64,000 bases of DNA from Terebella lapidaria (lineage: Eukaryota; Annelida; Polychaeta; Terebellida; Terebellidae): positions 22,648,868 to 22,712,867 of the forward strand of contig OX424555.1 of NCBI GenBank assembly GCA_949152475.1, in the 5' to 3' direction. The notes under the pieces were generated by a model. It was given only the letters and a program-made list of their open reading frames with translations. It did not search any database and was not told the DNA's origin. The translations under genes and the position numbers were made by a program. Of this stretch, positions 12,131 to 24,055 are shown one piece after another (within the stretch, counting starts at the first letter, position 1; the number at the start of each line of letters is the position of its first letter).

Positions 12131-13421
12131 CGCTCCATGTGATTTTTATACTTTTATTCATAACACAGTGAACACAATACTAGGGCGTAAGTATATCATT
12201 TTTCTTTTTTTGCTTGGGGGGGGGGGGGGGGGGTCCTCGAGTCGTACATTGGGTGTGTACGATTGACATGATTCAGCCAAATTATGTAATTCCAGTTTCG
12301 CCATTTATCAAATTATTTCATCAGTTTCAGTAAATCAGCAATAGAATGCTACATTACCGAACCACTACATTCGGTGTTTAATCATCTTCGCAAAACGAGG
12401 AGTACTTTTCCAAAACTTCCATTGATGACTGAATACATTGACATGTAACACCATGGTTTCCTAAACACAAAGTGGCAGCATATTGGCTTCACGCCATTTT
12501 TATCATAACTACTAGGGACTCACTAATGTTCTTCTATCTACAAATAATTGACGGGGGTCCGTCATTGCATTGTAATCATATCAGAATACGTTGTTTTGAT
12601 ACTGCTTTTTACTTTCAATGATTAACAGCAATTGATCTTTCGATTTGCACTGTCCGGACAAAACCTACACTTAATCGGAAATCGTGCTCTACAACTACTA
12701 AAATCATTTGTCAACATCTTGTTGTACATGCATTGGTAGTAAGTTGATAACGTACACATGTATGTCAACCATTGAGCCGATGTTACTGGACACCGTCAAT
12801 CCGATAGGCATGTGATTGGGTACTTACAAAGGCCTACTTGTCACACACCGCAGTTCATAAGGTATATTCGAATTTCTGTGAAAAATATGTTATTGGACGA
12901 GTGTATTCTAAGTTTACCATTAAACATCAAGTGTACAGTTTTAGCCTAAGCTCTATTATAAAGCATTAAATCTTGGCTTTGGCCACTCATTTCAAGCATA
13001 TAATACATTATTCAAACCAATTTCTATGCGAATTGTCATTCTTTAGACAAAACAAAGCCACTACTGAGTGAATAAATTTGGTCAATTTTAAAAGTGGTTC
13101 TAGCTTTAATAGGTTTGCCTCTAAACCACTTCATACAGTTTTTATTGAAAATAACCTTGCACTCAAGGTCATAACTTTATTGAAACAAATTCAAAGGCTC
13201 CAAAAGATACACCATAGATGACTTCATGCACACATGTCCTAAATACAGACATATTCTGAATGTTTAAGAGATGTACACATTTTATGGTTGACGTGTGAAA
13301 TGGACCCATTTCATAAGATACCGGAGATACTACTGTCCAATTCGGCACTCAACAGATGTCAATAGGGGATGGCATTCCGCAGAAATAACTTTCCTCTTCT
13401 CAATATTTACCCCGAATTTTA
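12131..13421. other. Intergenic region without recognised gene; poly(G) run
   Basis: The sequence is AT-rich and looks unique. It contains an uninterrupted run of 18 G at 12216-12233. I see no coding frame above chance length, no repeat unit and no RNA gene. Confidence 0.5.
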
Positions 13422-14974
13422 GGGGCCGGTCATTATTTACTGGGTGGGGGGGTTGGATGGTTTTTCCGAGAAATGAGTTTTCAAAGTTTGACCCCCCCAC
13501 CGTTATCGAAAACCAATCTATGACCCCCCCCCACCAAGATCCAAAATAAAAGTATGACCCCCCCAATCCCCATTTCTAGTGAAACGATTGTGACTTTTGT
13601 CGCAAATGTATGATACTATAAGGTCAGTGAATATCATGATTTGTGCTCTTCGTGTATCCACCATTCGTTCGCTTCAAGTGTGAATGCCATGACAACAATT
13701 ATTACTTGTATGCATACTATATATGGGCACTTAACAGCGCATCGTTTCGTAGCTCACTTGAAACACTCGAGACCTAGGTCAAAGATCATTCAGTTGATTC
13801 CTTGACTCCGAAATTTTTGATGGAATGGGAAAAATGTATGAAAACCCTTACAGATTTTCACTGGATTTTTACTGGACACCATAGCGAACTCACAAAAAAT
13901 ACAGGGCTTTTCCACATATCATTGATGAGCAGGGAAGAATTGGTGAATCAGGCCATTCAGAACTGTTTTTTTCTAGTCTTGAATCAGGTATGTGTTGGCT
14001 CTATGATGGGCTCATAATGTTCTGCCACCATCCAAATCATGTGAGTCAGATTCACTATCCGGGTCATCCGAGGCGATCCAGGACTATTCTGCCATTCTGT
14101 GTGAAAAGGTCCATGTCTTTTACATGGTGGTCTGTGATAGTCTTGAGGTCTTTGGGGAATATCCTCAGTGGGGTCATGTGTTGACAAAATTTTGAGTGGA
14201 AAACCGGTCTGTGGTTCTGACATGCTAGTTCGGGTTCATCGGAAGGGATGATATGTTGCTCAGGGTGGTATGGACTGGTTGATCCGTGGTTTGTGACAGG
14301 ACCCTGCTGATCTGGGTTCGTCCTTGCTGGCACCATGTTCAGCTGTAGTGCTGTTCCGTTAGGTCCAAAGTTGACTCTTGGTGACAATGTTTCAATCTGA
14401 GTGATGAGCGTTGATCAATGCACATCAGGGCTCAGAATTGCCACTTGTGGGTAGCCATAGGCTCATAACATTTCAGATTTGCTCCAAGGCAATAGAGCTC
14501 ACGAGCCAATTGGCTGATGAAAATCTGTAAAGTGATATTGAAATATGCTTCTATGAGCAAATTGGTTCCTGAAAATTGTTGAATGGGAGCGAAATAGGAG
14601 CCTTTAGCTCCTGGATGAAATTATAAATTGTGAGCCCTGATGCACACGGATTGCGGCATCTCTTGATGTTAGTGTTCATGGAACGTCCTCTGCAAGATCC
14701 GGTTTCAGTGAGATTATGGTTTTAACTGAAAATGTTATGAAATTCCATCGCGTACTCCAATCAGTCCATGTACTGATATTGAGTGGATTGTTCCCACCTA
14801 ATTATTTAACTATTTTACCATTCAGATTTTCCCAAAATAACTCAATTTCAAACTCCGACCCCCCCAGTCCCATCGAAAATAAAAGTATGACCCCCCCAAT
14901 AATGTTGAAAATGAAAGTGTGACCCCCCCAGTTTTTACCCAACCCCCCCACCTGATAAATAATGACCGGCCCCT
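13422..14974. mobile_element. Harbinger-like nonautonomous DNA transposon with TIRs and TTA duplication
   Basis: The ends are perfect inverted repeats of at least 17 bp: GGGGCCGGTCATTATTT at the left, AAATAATGACCGGCCCC at the right. Each is flanked outside by TTA, a 3-bp target duplication of the PIF/Harbinger type. Beyond the TIR both arms carry matching C/G tracts: TGACCCCCC blocks on the left arm (13490-13565) and the right arm (14860-14945), the two arms being only partly complementary. The interior has the degenerate TCCGGG/ATCCAGGA words also seen at 1-600, and a patch of ordinary DNA at 14400-14700. No transposase frame is present. Confidence 0.75.
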
Positions 14975-15453
14975 TACACGAAGATGACAGTGAACTTCAC
15001 ATTTCAACAATTTCATATCAATAACCGGCGAGAAGGCGTGTCAATATTGATCAAATGTTGTATTCGGTTGAACCATGGTCGTATTTCTCTAGAGATGAAA
15101 TTGACCTATTTATTATAGGACATGTGCATTTATAACCAGCAATACAAATTTTTGTTGTTAAATTTTTCAAATCGCTTCTTTTTCAAATTATGTGACAGCT
15201 TCAGTCTACTTTCCATGTGCACCTTTATTCAAGCAATATCGGAAAGCACAGTGACATCATCAGTGCAACACATGGCTTCCCATGAGTATACTTGTCATAT
15301 CAATGCCCACAGCAAACACCACATGTCTCCTATCAGACAGACAAATGGAAGTTTTGTCCATTGCAGCGAAATCTACCATAGCACGCCTTTATGACTCCAT
15401 CCATGCACCATAGTATTGTATAATCTCGCGATGATACCCAGTATATTAGTCAG
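14975..15453. other. Intergenic DNA
   Basis: The stretch is AT-rich with one 90-residue open frame at 15122-15394 that shows no domain. I see nothing supportable here. Confidence 0.4.
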
Positions 15454-15669
15454 TCAGACGATATTGCACCAGGAGAGCCAGCCTCGGCCTGCGCCCTCGT
15501 CCTCGGCGGTGGCCCGGCGCCCGTGGAAGGGCGGGGACACGGGCTCGTCCTGCTCCTCGTCCTCGGCCGTGTCCGAACTCCCGGCAGCGTCCCCGTCCAG
15601 GGTCAGCTCGGCCTCGCTGTCCGACTCCACGTCCGAGTGGCGAGCCGCCTGAGAGAAGTGCGACACGAA
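15454..15669 (-). CDS. Candidate terminal coding exon, acidic C-terminus of unknown protein
   Basis: This is a sharply bounded GC-rich island in AT-rich DNA. On the minus strand a good acceptor (AAAACCGCAG) precedes an in-frame segment of 71 residues. It begins FVSHFSQAARHSDVESDSEA, is rich in Asp, Glu and Ser (DTAEDEEQDEPVSPP), and ends WLSWCNIV at a TGA. The composition and codon use fit a disordered C-terminal tail. No upstream exon of the same gene is recognised, so it could be a decayed exon or a GC-rich non-coding island. A second open frame on the same strand (to 15808) is out of phase with the acceptor and is arginine-rich, as expected for a shadow. Confidence 0.4.
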   Translation of the reverse strand, partial: FVSHFSQAARHSDVESDSEAELTLDGDAAGSSDTAEDEEQDEPVSPPFHGRRATAEDEGAGRGWLSWCNIV

Positions 15670-18600
15670 CTGCGGTTTTCGGCTTTAACTGGCATGCAAT
15701 GAATGCTTTCAGGAACGTTATCGGTACACATATTCGAATGAATCGAAATGTAACATCATACATGAATTTGGGTTTCCGATTATGTTTGACACAAATAGTT
15801 TGTGTCATCGTAATACATTCAGTCAGGGTTAAAATATAGGACTTCTGCGCCCATGTTTACTCTTCGTGTGAATGAATTATTAATGTAGTATCATCGAATT
15901 GCATCACTCAAAAGAAAGGACTCAGACGAGTAGGGGTTTTATTTGGGGAGGCGAAATTAATTATTTCCATTTACAAAACCAACGAATATAACAGCACCTC
16001 TGGCGTGTAGTGTTATGCCACTTGTTAATGTACGTCAAAACCCTCAACCAGGTATGAGTATACATATATTTCTGATGGTTGTGGAGAAGGAGGGGTTTGG
16101 GGGGGGGGGGGGGGGGTGGGGGTGGAGCAGAAATCTGGTACACATCGCCATAGTCGTGATCAACAACATCAACAAAATATTGATCTAATTATTGCTACAG
16201 CCATGTTGTTTTTATTTAGATAACTTTTATTTTTTACAATTTAAATTCTGTCTCTTCATTAAATAGTAATTAGAATACAGCAGAACTCGTTGAACTCTTC
16301 AATAAACGGTCAATGACAAATACAACAATCAAAACAGCACGCTGACAACTTGCATAATAAAAATGCACAGCTTGTCTGCAGCGACTAACGTGTAAAAAGT
16401 CTACTCGGGGGTAATATGCCTTCTGTAGTCACAGACATCAAATTCGCCTATTTTGGATCGGGTAATAAGGTAGCGTATAAATATTCCGCACCACAGACCG
16501 GGGGTCCCAGGGGTGAGCTGACGAGCCCACACAAGGACCAGAACAGCAGACGCCGGACCACGGAGCAGCCGGCCTATTGCTGCGGATCACAGTTTTGTGA
16601 TGATGAATGATGCAGAGAGTCAGTACGTGCCTTTTTTATTGGCCAGAACACAACAGACTTCAAAGTCGTGTTATGCAACTCTTGTATCGTTACGTCCTGC
16701 CCAAGTAACGTTATTACGCCCCCTGAGGTCAGCCGGCTGACTCATTGGCAGCAATTCATTGGCCATTTCATCAAAATAGATCTCCTTAACTGCATCGTTT
16801 TGTAGATGATGCAGATCAGCGGGATCGGCCTTGGCGCACCGACAGTTCGTAGCGATCCGGAGACGGGAATAGGTCGTTACGAGCAACGTTAAGTGTGTCG
16901 TAGAATTTCGTCGTCAAGTTTTATGTACTACACTCAATAGAGGATTGCGTCCAAGTATTTGCAATCCAACGAGGGGGTAATATCTAACTTTGTTTATACC
17001 GAACACGCCTAACACTGAGAAACCGTCCTAAAAACTGATACGTCTACACAATAAAAACAGCGCACAGTTCCAGAATTCAGCATCGAATTTCAAGGTTAAT
17101 TAATTTTTATTCTCTCCTACGTACGTGGAGCATGAAAATACATTACACGTACAGGAAATGGTGTGATCAAAACGCACCACGGCCACTCGTAACATAAACC
17201 CGTCTCAGATGGGCCATTATGAGATAGTTCGACCTCGGTCCATCTTTTATTACATTTACTACCAGGCACAAGGACACCCATACCCTATCATACGTTGGTC
17301 GTTTTTTTGCTTCATTGGCAGTCAGTCGGGGTTCGACTGCTCAACGACATTACACGAAGTGGACCGGGGCCCCGAACAAAACTCGGTCAGCGGATTCAAT
17401 ATGTCTTACTGCGAATGTCCTTCAGAACACGGACCCCAGGCGAAGTGTCATACTCACAGCCACATGTCTTTTCTTAATATAGATCATGCAACTATGTATA
17501 AAGACGAAAGCGATCAACAACAAGCTCTTGGCACGAATACGGGACAGCACCAATATTCAACTCGCCAAAATAACATAGAAAAGATGGTACAATCAGAAGG
17601 TATAATGTACCTTCTTCCCATGTCGGCTTTACTTTCAGTACCTATTTAGTCACTGGTGTTATGCCTCATGCAAACGATGCGAATACGAATTCGTATAGGG
17701 CAGAATTTACATTTATGTAATATCCACACATGTTCAAATGCCAATGAATGGGTAACTATAATATTTAATCTACCGACTGATATACGTGTACAAGTGATAC
17801 GGTATACAGTGACACCAACATGTACTCGAAAATATTCATATTCTTCAACCGTTTGCTGGTAAACAGAAGTGCATAACAGGTCAACCTGAAATTTTGCTAA
17901 AACGTTCAAGACACCTGTCCCGCCATTGACCGAGTTTCTAGCGAGGTCTATCGATTGACGCACGTGATTGATGCGTCCCGTGCACATCTCCGTCAAACAT
18001 TAACTCGGCGCTTCCTTCAATCCACATGCAAGATATTGGTCTATATACCCCATATTAAACATGTGCCCAGGGGAACACTGCTTACATGATACCATAACTT
18101 TGAATAATCAGGTTGCCTCAGGTCTCGTTCAAGGTACATGTAACGAGGTAAAAATTCAGAACATTTGACTTATTATACTTCATAATACCAGCTCTACATG
18201 TATCGATCTACATGTATAAAAACCGAAATATCAGGACATGTACACATAATCCCTGAAATCTAATCATCTGAATTTCGCTGATTGAAAGCCGGCGAATGAC
18301 GAACCATAACCATAACATACGGTCTACATGTTGTTCAAAGAACGATATGGCCAGGTAACCCGAAATCACAGTACATGGGCATGTTAAAATACCAGTATCA
18401 ATCATTGATTGAGTGTGGAACGCACAAAATTATACATGTACATGCACGTGACTGTGCGGTTTTCAGATTGTAATTAAGAATACAGGTGCTCACAGTTCAA
18501 CTTAGCAGAATACCTGCGTATTTCTTGTGGACTAACATATGTTGACTTACATTTGAATTAAACAATGTAAATCTTTTATCGATGCCTGCCTGGTAGAAAG

Positions 18601-19655
18601 ACTCACATACATGTATGCAGGGAACAGTTCTATACCAATATGACATTCCGGAAGTCTTGAATGCGTTATCGATTAAGCTATGTCTCCCCCATTTACCAGG
18701 TATGTCACAAGTTATATCATCTTACCGAGAACCGCTTTGCCAGCAATATAATAGTACCTTGAACAGAACCAATGCAGAAATTATACTCTCAACAAATAAT
18801 CTAAACACCCCCATACCAAAGGTTCAATGCCTCATGGGTTTTTCTCTGGGAACATGAGACATTATCAAGTCATCATGCCTGAAATGAGATGTTGAAATTG
18901 TACTAGATTCTCCACCAAATAATGACACGTTTATAACAACGTGTGCCATGATGAAGTGTCCAATGCGTCTTTGAGAAAGATCACAATGTCATGACCTCAT
19001 AAAACTATCATTTTTTTTCCTGATGATTTCCTTGTCATTCTTGTGATTTTACTAGTGTTTATCACAAATATTCAAAACTATATCTTTATTTGTTCTCAAA
19101 TACGAGTAACAAAATTCCGATCCAGGTAATTGTATGACCCGCCCCGAATTTGGGTACCTGTCTACTCGTCTGGGCCCCAGAACCTTTACATTGTTGAACC
19201 CAATAATAAATGTTTCTTGTAATAATTATTTTTATTGTGGCCAATAAGACTTAATCAATAAAACTAATGTTACTTATTCCGTTACAGCCATGAAATCTCT
19301 ACAAGTCAGAAGCTTTACCTTGTTGAACACGTTTGAAAATCACCCGACTATTTTTGGGACCAATGTGTAAGATTTTCAATGTTCTGATTATGTTTTTCTG
19401 ATTTAGGAGGCACAATTTTTCTTTGAGCTTTAGTCTTAGATTTAAATTTCTTTATGGATTTTTTTTCAGTGTTTTGATTTGTACTGCAGAGACATTTCAG
19501 TAACTTGTCTGCATTTCCAATAATTCATGACATGCATGAAAGCTTTTTTCATCAATGCGATCATGTTTCTCCTTGCCCAAATGTTGGTTTGAAGATCAGC
19601 GTACATGTTGTGTCAGTGTGCAGTGTGTAGTGTCAGCTGCCAAATACTGAAGTAG
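15670..19655. other. Long intergenic region, no supported gene
   Basis: The region holds a poly(G) run at 16099-16116, a TATAAATA word near 16476 ahead of a more GC-rich patch (16490-16590), and scattered TACATGTA words. The longest frame, 17209-17649 (146 codons), shows no domain or splice structure. I found no tRNA-like or other RNA gene by eye. Confidence 0.4.
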
Positions 19656-19661
19656 CCCTTA

Positions 19662-20350
19662 CTGTGTACAGCGCTGTATAATACATCGCTGTGCCGAGCC
19701 AATGGCTCGCGCCTGGCCGCGAAAATTGAAAATCTTGATCAAAGTATTTGAAGCATAATTATCGTGCAGTGCATTCCAAAAACTGTGCGGTCTGTTCCAG
19801 CTAGCGTGCAGCGACATCGCTGCAGTCTTAGTTGGGCGATTTCTACCGAAAATTCCAAACAAACTCACTATTTATTTCCACACGTATTTCGTGAAGTTTT
19901 TGTTGACATCTGCCGCCATATTCTGGGCTGTTCTGCATACGCATGTCAGAGGTCAACTGAATATTTGCATACTAGGTCGAGGTCACATTATCTGCGCATG
20001 TTCATGCGCATGGGCAGCTAATGTGACCTCAACCTAGTATGCAAATATTTAGCTGACCTCTGACCTGCGCATGCGCACAATGGCTTATGGCGACCTGAGA
20101 TATCAACGGAAGCTCGATAAATGTGTCCTGAAATAAATGGACACTTACATTATATTTTTTCATAGAAATCGCCCAACTAAGACTGCAGCGATGTCGCTGC
20201 ACGTACGCTAGCTGGAACAGACCGCACAGTTTTTGGAATGCACTGCACGATAATTATGCTTCAAATACTTTGATCAAGATTTTCAATTTTCGCGGCCAGC
20301 CGCGAGGCATTGGCTCAACACAGCGATGTATTATACAGCACTGTACACAG
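19662..20350. mobile_element. Foldback (palindromic) DNA element with TA target duplication
   Basis: Almost the whole 689 bp is an inverted repeat. It starts CTGTGTACAGCGCTGTATAA and ends TTATACAGCACTGTACACAG. The outer arms of about 210 bp match with few differences (for example AATTATCGTGCAGTGCATTC against GAATGCACTGCACGATAATT). An inner inverted repeat brackets the centre (CTGAATATTTGCATACTAGG against CCTAGTATGCAAATATTTAG). TA flanks both ends, as for Tc1/mariner-type insertion. The inner arms carry AGGTCA half-sites and the octamer ATTTGCAT in mirror positions. There is no coding capacity. Confidence 0.8.
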
Positions 20351-20352
20351 TA

Positions 20353-22154
20353 AAAGTAGCCCAGGCACACCCCCCACCCCGAATCGCCGCTCGTGTGACT
20401 GCTATCAAAATCAGCACTGACAATTCTCGTCGGCAATATGAAACTATCATAAACATGATAAAAGTGCTAGATCTAGTATCCATTTGTTTCTGCTTATTTT
20501 AGGAGGAAACTAAGTTTTTTCCCGTGTAAAGGCTCCGCAAATCTGCCAAGTTTTGTTTGTTTGTTTCCGACTGTTCCTTTTAGTCAAATCTCGTTGAAAT
20601 CTCGCTTCACTTCAATGGCATTTTTAATTAAATTCCCCCATAAACAAGCTTTCGGTGGTGATATTTTTATGAAGTATTACCAGTGAAGTAGGAAAGAGTC
20701 ATAGAAAAGGCCATTTATTTGGGTCGTAACAAGTATTTCCACAAATACCGCACTCAGTTGGACGATCTCTTGGCGGCTGGCATTTTGACCTTGACCCTGC
20801 ACAGCAATTTTTTGGGGCAGTACGCTAATTGGCGGGACTCGCTCACGTGATCATTTGCATATCATTATATCCACGTGTATTTCATAAACATGTGGGTGTG
20901 TCCGCCAAGACAGCTTCCCGATTGGACAATTCAGTGACTCTCTGGCTGGCGGGCCGACTGCCGTGACTGCTTATCGGGGCCACACGAGAATTGAATTTGC
21001 CCACTGGAATATGGAATACCACCACTAACACATAATTATTATGTTGCCGTATCAACTTGTTTTTCATTGTTGCAATACCATACTGTATCTATATATTGTG
21101 CGGAATGTATATCCAAAACGTTGAGTGCATATGATTGCAAGAAAGCACTATTCCAGTGGAGATCAAAACGGGAGTGGTGATGGGTATGAAACGGTGACAT
21201 ACAAAAAAAAAAACGGTCGGAACACACGTCTCCTGGGATTATTATCGCTAATAACTTATTACATTAACCATGATTAGGTACACGGGCGTCATTTTCCTCC
21301 CAACGGGCCCCGGGCCCTCCCAATTAGCCACAGTTGAATAGCCTGTTGTGGTTCCAAGTGGCACTTTCAAGAATGTAAACAAAAGAAAAAATTCAAAAAT
21401 CCAAAAAAAACCAACATCATAGAGGAAGAGCTCTGCTCTTCCTAAAAATTTGTGGTTCCTTCAGCCGTCCTGGTACTGATACTGGTTGGCAGATCTCTGG
21501 TACCACACGTGAAATTGCTCGGATAACAAGTAGCCTACATATAACAGCAGAAACGCATAATCTCTGATGCATGGGTTTCTGGTAACAGTGAATCTGGCAG
21601 GATGAGATGATATTGGTAAACAAGTAATATATGTTGAACTCGCGTTCCCTTGCGGTGCAATATCGATAATAGTGACTTATATTAGTTACTTTGAACAATG
21701 TCTTTGCACTTTTGGTCAGTGACTAGGGACTTCGGAGTTCTCAAAACAAAATTTCACCTGAGAATCAGGAATTGACAGTCTAGTATTTCTCAGGGTGTAA
21801 ATGGACATTCTGGATGTTCAGTTTTATGAATATCATAAAGTTACCATTTCGTTGGTGAAAAAAAAAAACCGGAACAAATTATCAGAGAGCAGGAGACAAC
21901 CTAGCAAACGTATCGACGAGGACACCATTCACACAAGTGTAAACCAACAATCGTACACCAGAAAATACAGTGCGAATCAATAAACGGGTAAATGCGGCCT
22001 AACATAAAAAAATTTGGGGATGGAAATCCATTCCTTCTGCGATTGATACTGTCGGAAACTAGACGCAAAGGCCTAGAGGCCTTGAGGCATTTCGATACAC
22101 AACACAATCACAGGTGAATTGTTAATTACTGACAACTCTGCAACCAAAATGATT
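20353..22154. other. Intergenic region
   Basis: This is unique-looking sequence with short open frames only (60-93 codons). A poly(A) stretch lies at 21205-21215. No recognisable gene, RNA or transposon end is seen. Confidence 0.4.
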
Positions 22155-22331
22155 ATGTAGATACATCCATTTCAATCCAAGACGACGGTTTCTGAGATAT
22201 AAATGAAAATAAACGAGATATGACCGAAAATGAAAAATGCCGATTCAGCAGAAAAAAAAAAATTAGGCCCAGCCACAATTTCACCCAACATACCCCTAAG
22301 ACATGTTTGTCTAGTACCACGAGTCAAAAAA
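22155..22331 (+). repeat. Left part of a 147-bp-family unit array, interrupted by the next element
   Basis: The segment holds one unit and part of another of the 147-bp family (GACGACGGTTTCTGAGATAT, GAAAAATGCCGATTCAGCA, ACCCCTAAGACATGTTTGTC). It breaks off after ACGAGTC plus an A-run at 22331. The interrupted unit resumes at 24056 with ATAACATCC and then ATGCATCGTTTCCGAGATAT. Confidence 0.65.
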
Positions 22332-22399
22332 TTAGGCCAAGGGCCGAAGATAGGTTACCGGACAATGTTTAATATTTTAGATGTTAGCCAGGTCACTGG

Positions 22400-23600
22400 T
22401 TGAATTCAAGGTCAAGAGAATATTCAGCATATATAACATTAAGCATATATCATGTCCACAGTTGATTGCTAAGCTGTAAATTCAATAATCAGAGAGATAT
22501 TAGCAATTTTATGCTGTGGCCTTGAAAATGAAGGGGTAAAGGTCAAATTCAAGGTCATCAAAATATTCAATGTATATCATTTTCTATATCATGTCCACAA
22601 TTGATTCCCAAGCCATACAGTCAATAGAGGAGCTAGATATGAGCCAGTTTGTCCTTGGACCTTGAAAATGAGGTCAGAGGTCAAATTCAAGGTCACGAGA
22701 ATATTCAGCATATATCATTTCCTATATATCCACAATTGATTCCTAAGCTGTAAAATCGATAATAAGTGAGATATTAGCCATTTTGTCCTGTGACCTTGAA
22801 AATGAGGTCAAAGGTCAAATTCAAGGTCATGACAATAATCTGCATATATCATTTCCTATATGTTCATAATTGATTGCTAAGCTGTAAAGTCAATAACAAG
22901 CGAGATATTAGCCATTTTGTCCTGTGACCTTGAAAATGAGTTCGAAGGTCAAATTCAAGGTCATCAGAATATTCAGCATATATCATTTCCCATATGTCCA
23001 CAATTGATCCCTAAGCTGTAGAGTCGATAATAAGCGAGATATAAGCCCTTTTGTGCTCTGACCTTGAAACTGAGGTCAGGGGTCAAATTCAAGGTCACGA
23101 GAATATTCAGAATATATTATTTCCTATATGTCCACAATTGATTCCAAAGCTGTAAAGTCGATAATAAGCGAGATATACATGTAAGCCAATTCGTGCTCTG
23201 ACCTTGAAACTGAGGTCAGGGGTCAAATTCAAGGTCACGAGAATATTCAGCATATATCATCCTATATGTCCACAATTGATTCCTAAGCTGTAAAATCCAT
23301 AATAAGTGAGATATTAGCCATTTTGTCCTATGACCTTGAAAATGGGGTCGAAGGTCAAATTCAAGGTCACGAGAATATTCAGCATATATCATTTCCTATA
23401 TGTCCACAATTGATTCCTAAGCTGTAGAGTCGATAATAAGCGAGATATAAGCCATTTTGTGCTCTGACCTTGAAACTGAGGTCAGAGGTCAAATTCAAGG
23501 TCACGAGAATATTCAGCATATATCATTTCCTATATGTCCACAATTGATTCCTAGTCTCTGATATCAATACTAAGTGAGATATTAGGCATAATGTGTCCCA
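22400..23600 (+). repeat. 134-bp tandem core array with nuclear-receptor half-sites
   Basis: Nine units lie head to tail. The motif CCTATATGTCCACAATTGAT recurs once per unit, followed by CTAAGCTGTAAAGTCGATAA, GCGAGATATTAGCCATTTTG and TGACCTTGAAA. One unit carries a 6-bp insertion (ACATGT at about 23177). Confidence 0.85.
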
Positions 23601-23937
23601 TTATAAAGCATAGGAGAATTTAACATGGGAAAGTCCCATTTGGGCCGAGTTTGGGCCAAAATGGCCCACTTCGAGCGATTCAAGCGCAACGAAATTCATA
23701 GACATCATAGGAGTACATATGAGGAGTGTTATGTATCAAAAAGAAAAAAAGTTACTGAACAGATTTTGAGAAAATGGCCGCCAAAGTCCAAAATCAGGCA
23801 TTTTTCATCGAAAATGGCCGCCATTTTGAAAAAAATTTGAAAATCAAAAAACTAAAAAATACCTCCTTCTTGAATTATTTTTAAGTATTTTTGTGCAAAA
23901 TTTCAGAAAAATTCGCCCGTAAACAAAAAAGATAAAA

Positions 23938-24008
23938 ATGTGGACGACGACGACGACGACGACGGACGACGACGGACGACGACGGACGCCGGACGACGGA
24001 CGACGGAC
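23938..24008 (+). repeat. GAC/GACGGAC microsatellite of the element
   Basis: A run of GAC and GGAC words lies immediately upstream of the tail hairpin. The equivalent in the 59271-61209 copy is (GGAC)n at about 61111-61160. Confidence 0.85.
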
Positions 24009-24055
24009 GCAACGCCATGCCAATAGGTTATCGGACCATAGGTCCGGTAACCTAA

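Larger units (their letters stand above)
22332..24055 (+). mobile_element. Near-complete HINE-like element, GGTTACC subfamily
   Basis: The head is TTAGGCC/GGGCCGA plus AGGTTACCGGACAATG. The core has nine units, most exactly 134 bp apart (22651, 22785, 22919 and 23053 by the GTCC/GTGC word). Typical units carry TGACCTTGAAA, GAGGTCAAAGGTCA and TTCAAGGTCA. The post-core region has AATTTAACATGGGAAAGTCC, GGGCCGAGTTTGGGCC and AATGGCCGCCATTTTG. A (GACGGAC)-type microsatellite follows at about 23938-24008. The tail hairpin has arms AGGTTATCGGACC and GGTCCGGTAACCTAA. This order matches the published pearl and DINE-1/HINE layout. The 71-residue frame at 23625-23840 is inside the element and not a gene. 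Confidence 0.75.

Noticed and set aside
13422..14974. Canonical Helitron ends
   Set aside because: The element has perfect TIRs and TTA flanks, which Helitrons lack. Harbinger-like is the better fit.
16410..16620. TATAAATA box followed by a GC-rich 64-codon frame as a promoter plus gene
   Set aside because: The frame starts upstream of the TATA word and has no domain. The arrangement is not that of a promoter with its gene.
17209..17649. 146-codon plus-strand frame
   Set aside because: It has no domain, no splice signals, average composition, and an overlapping second frame on the same strand. Length alone is within chance for 64 kb of AT-rich DNA.
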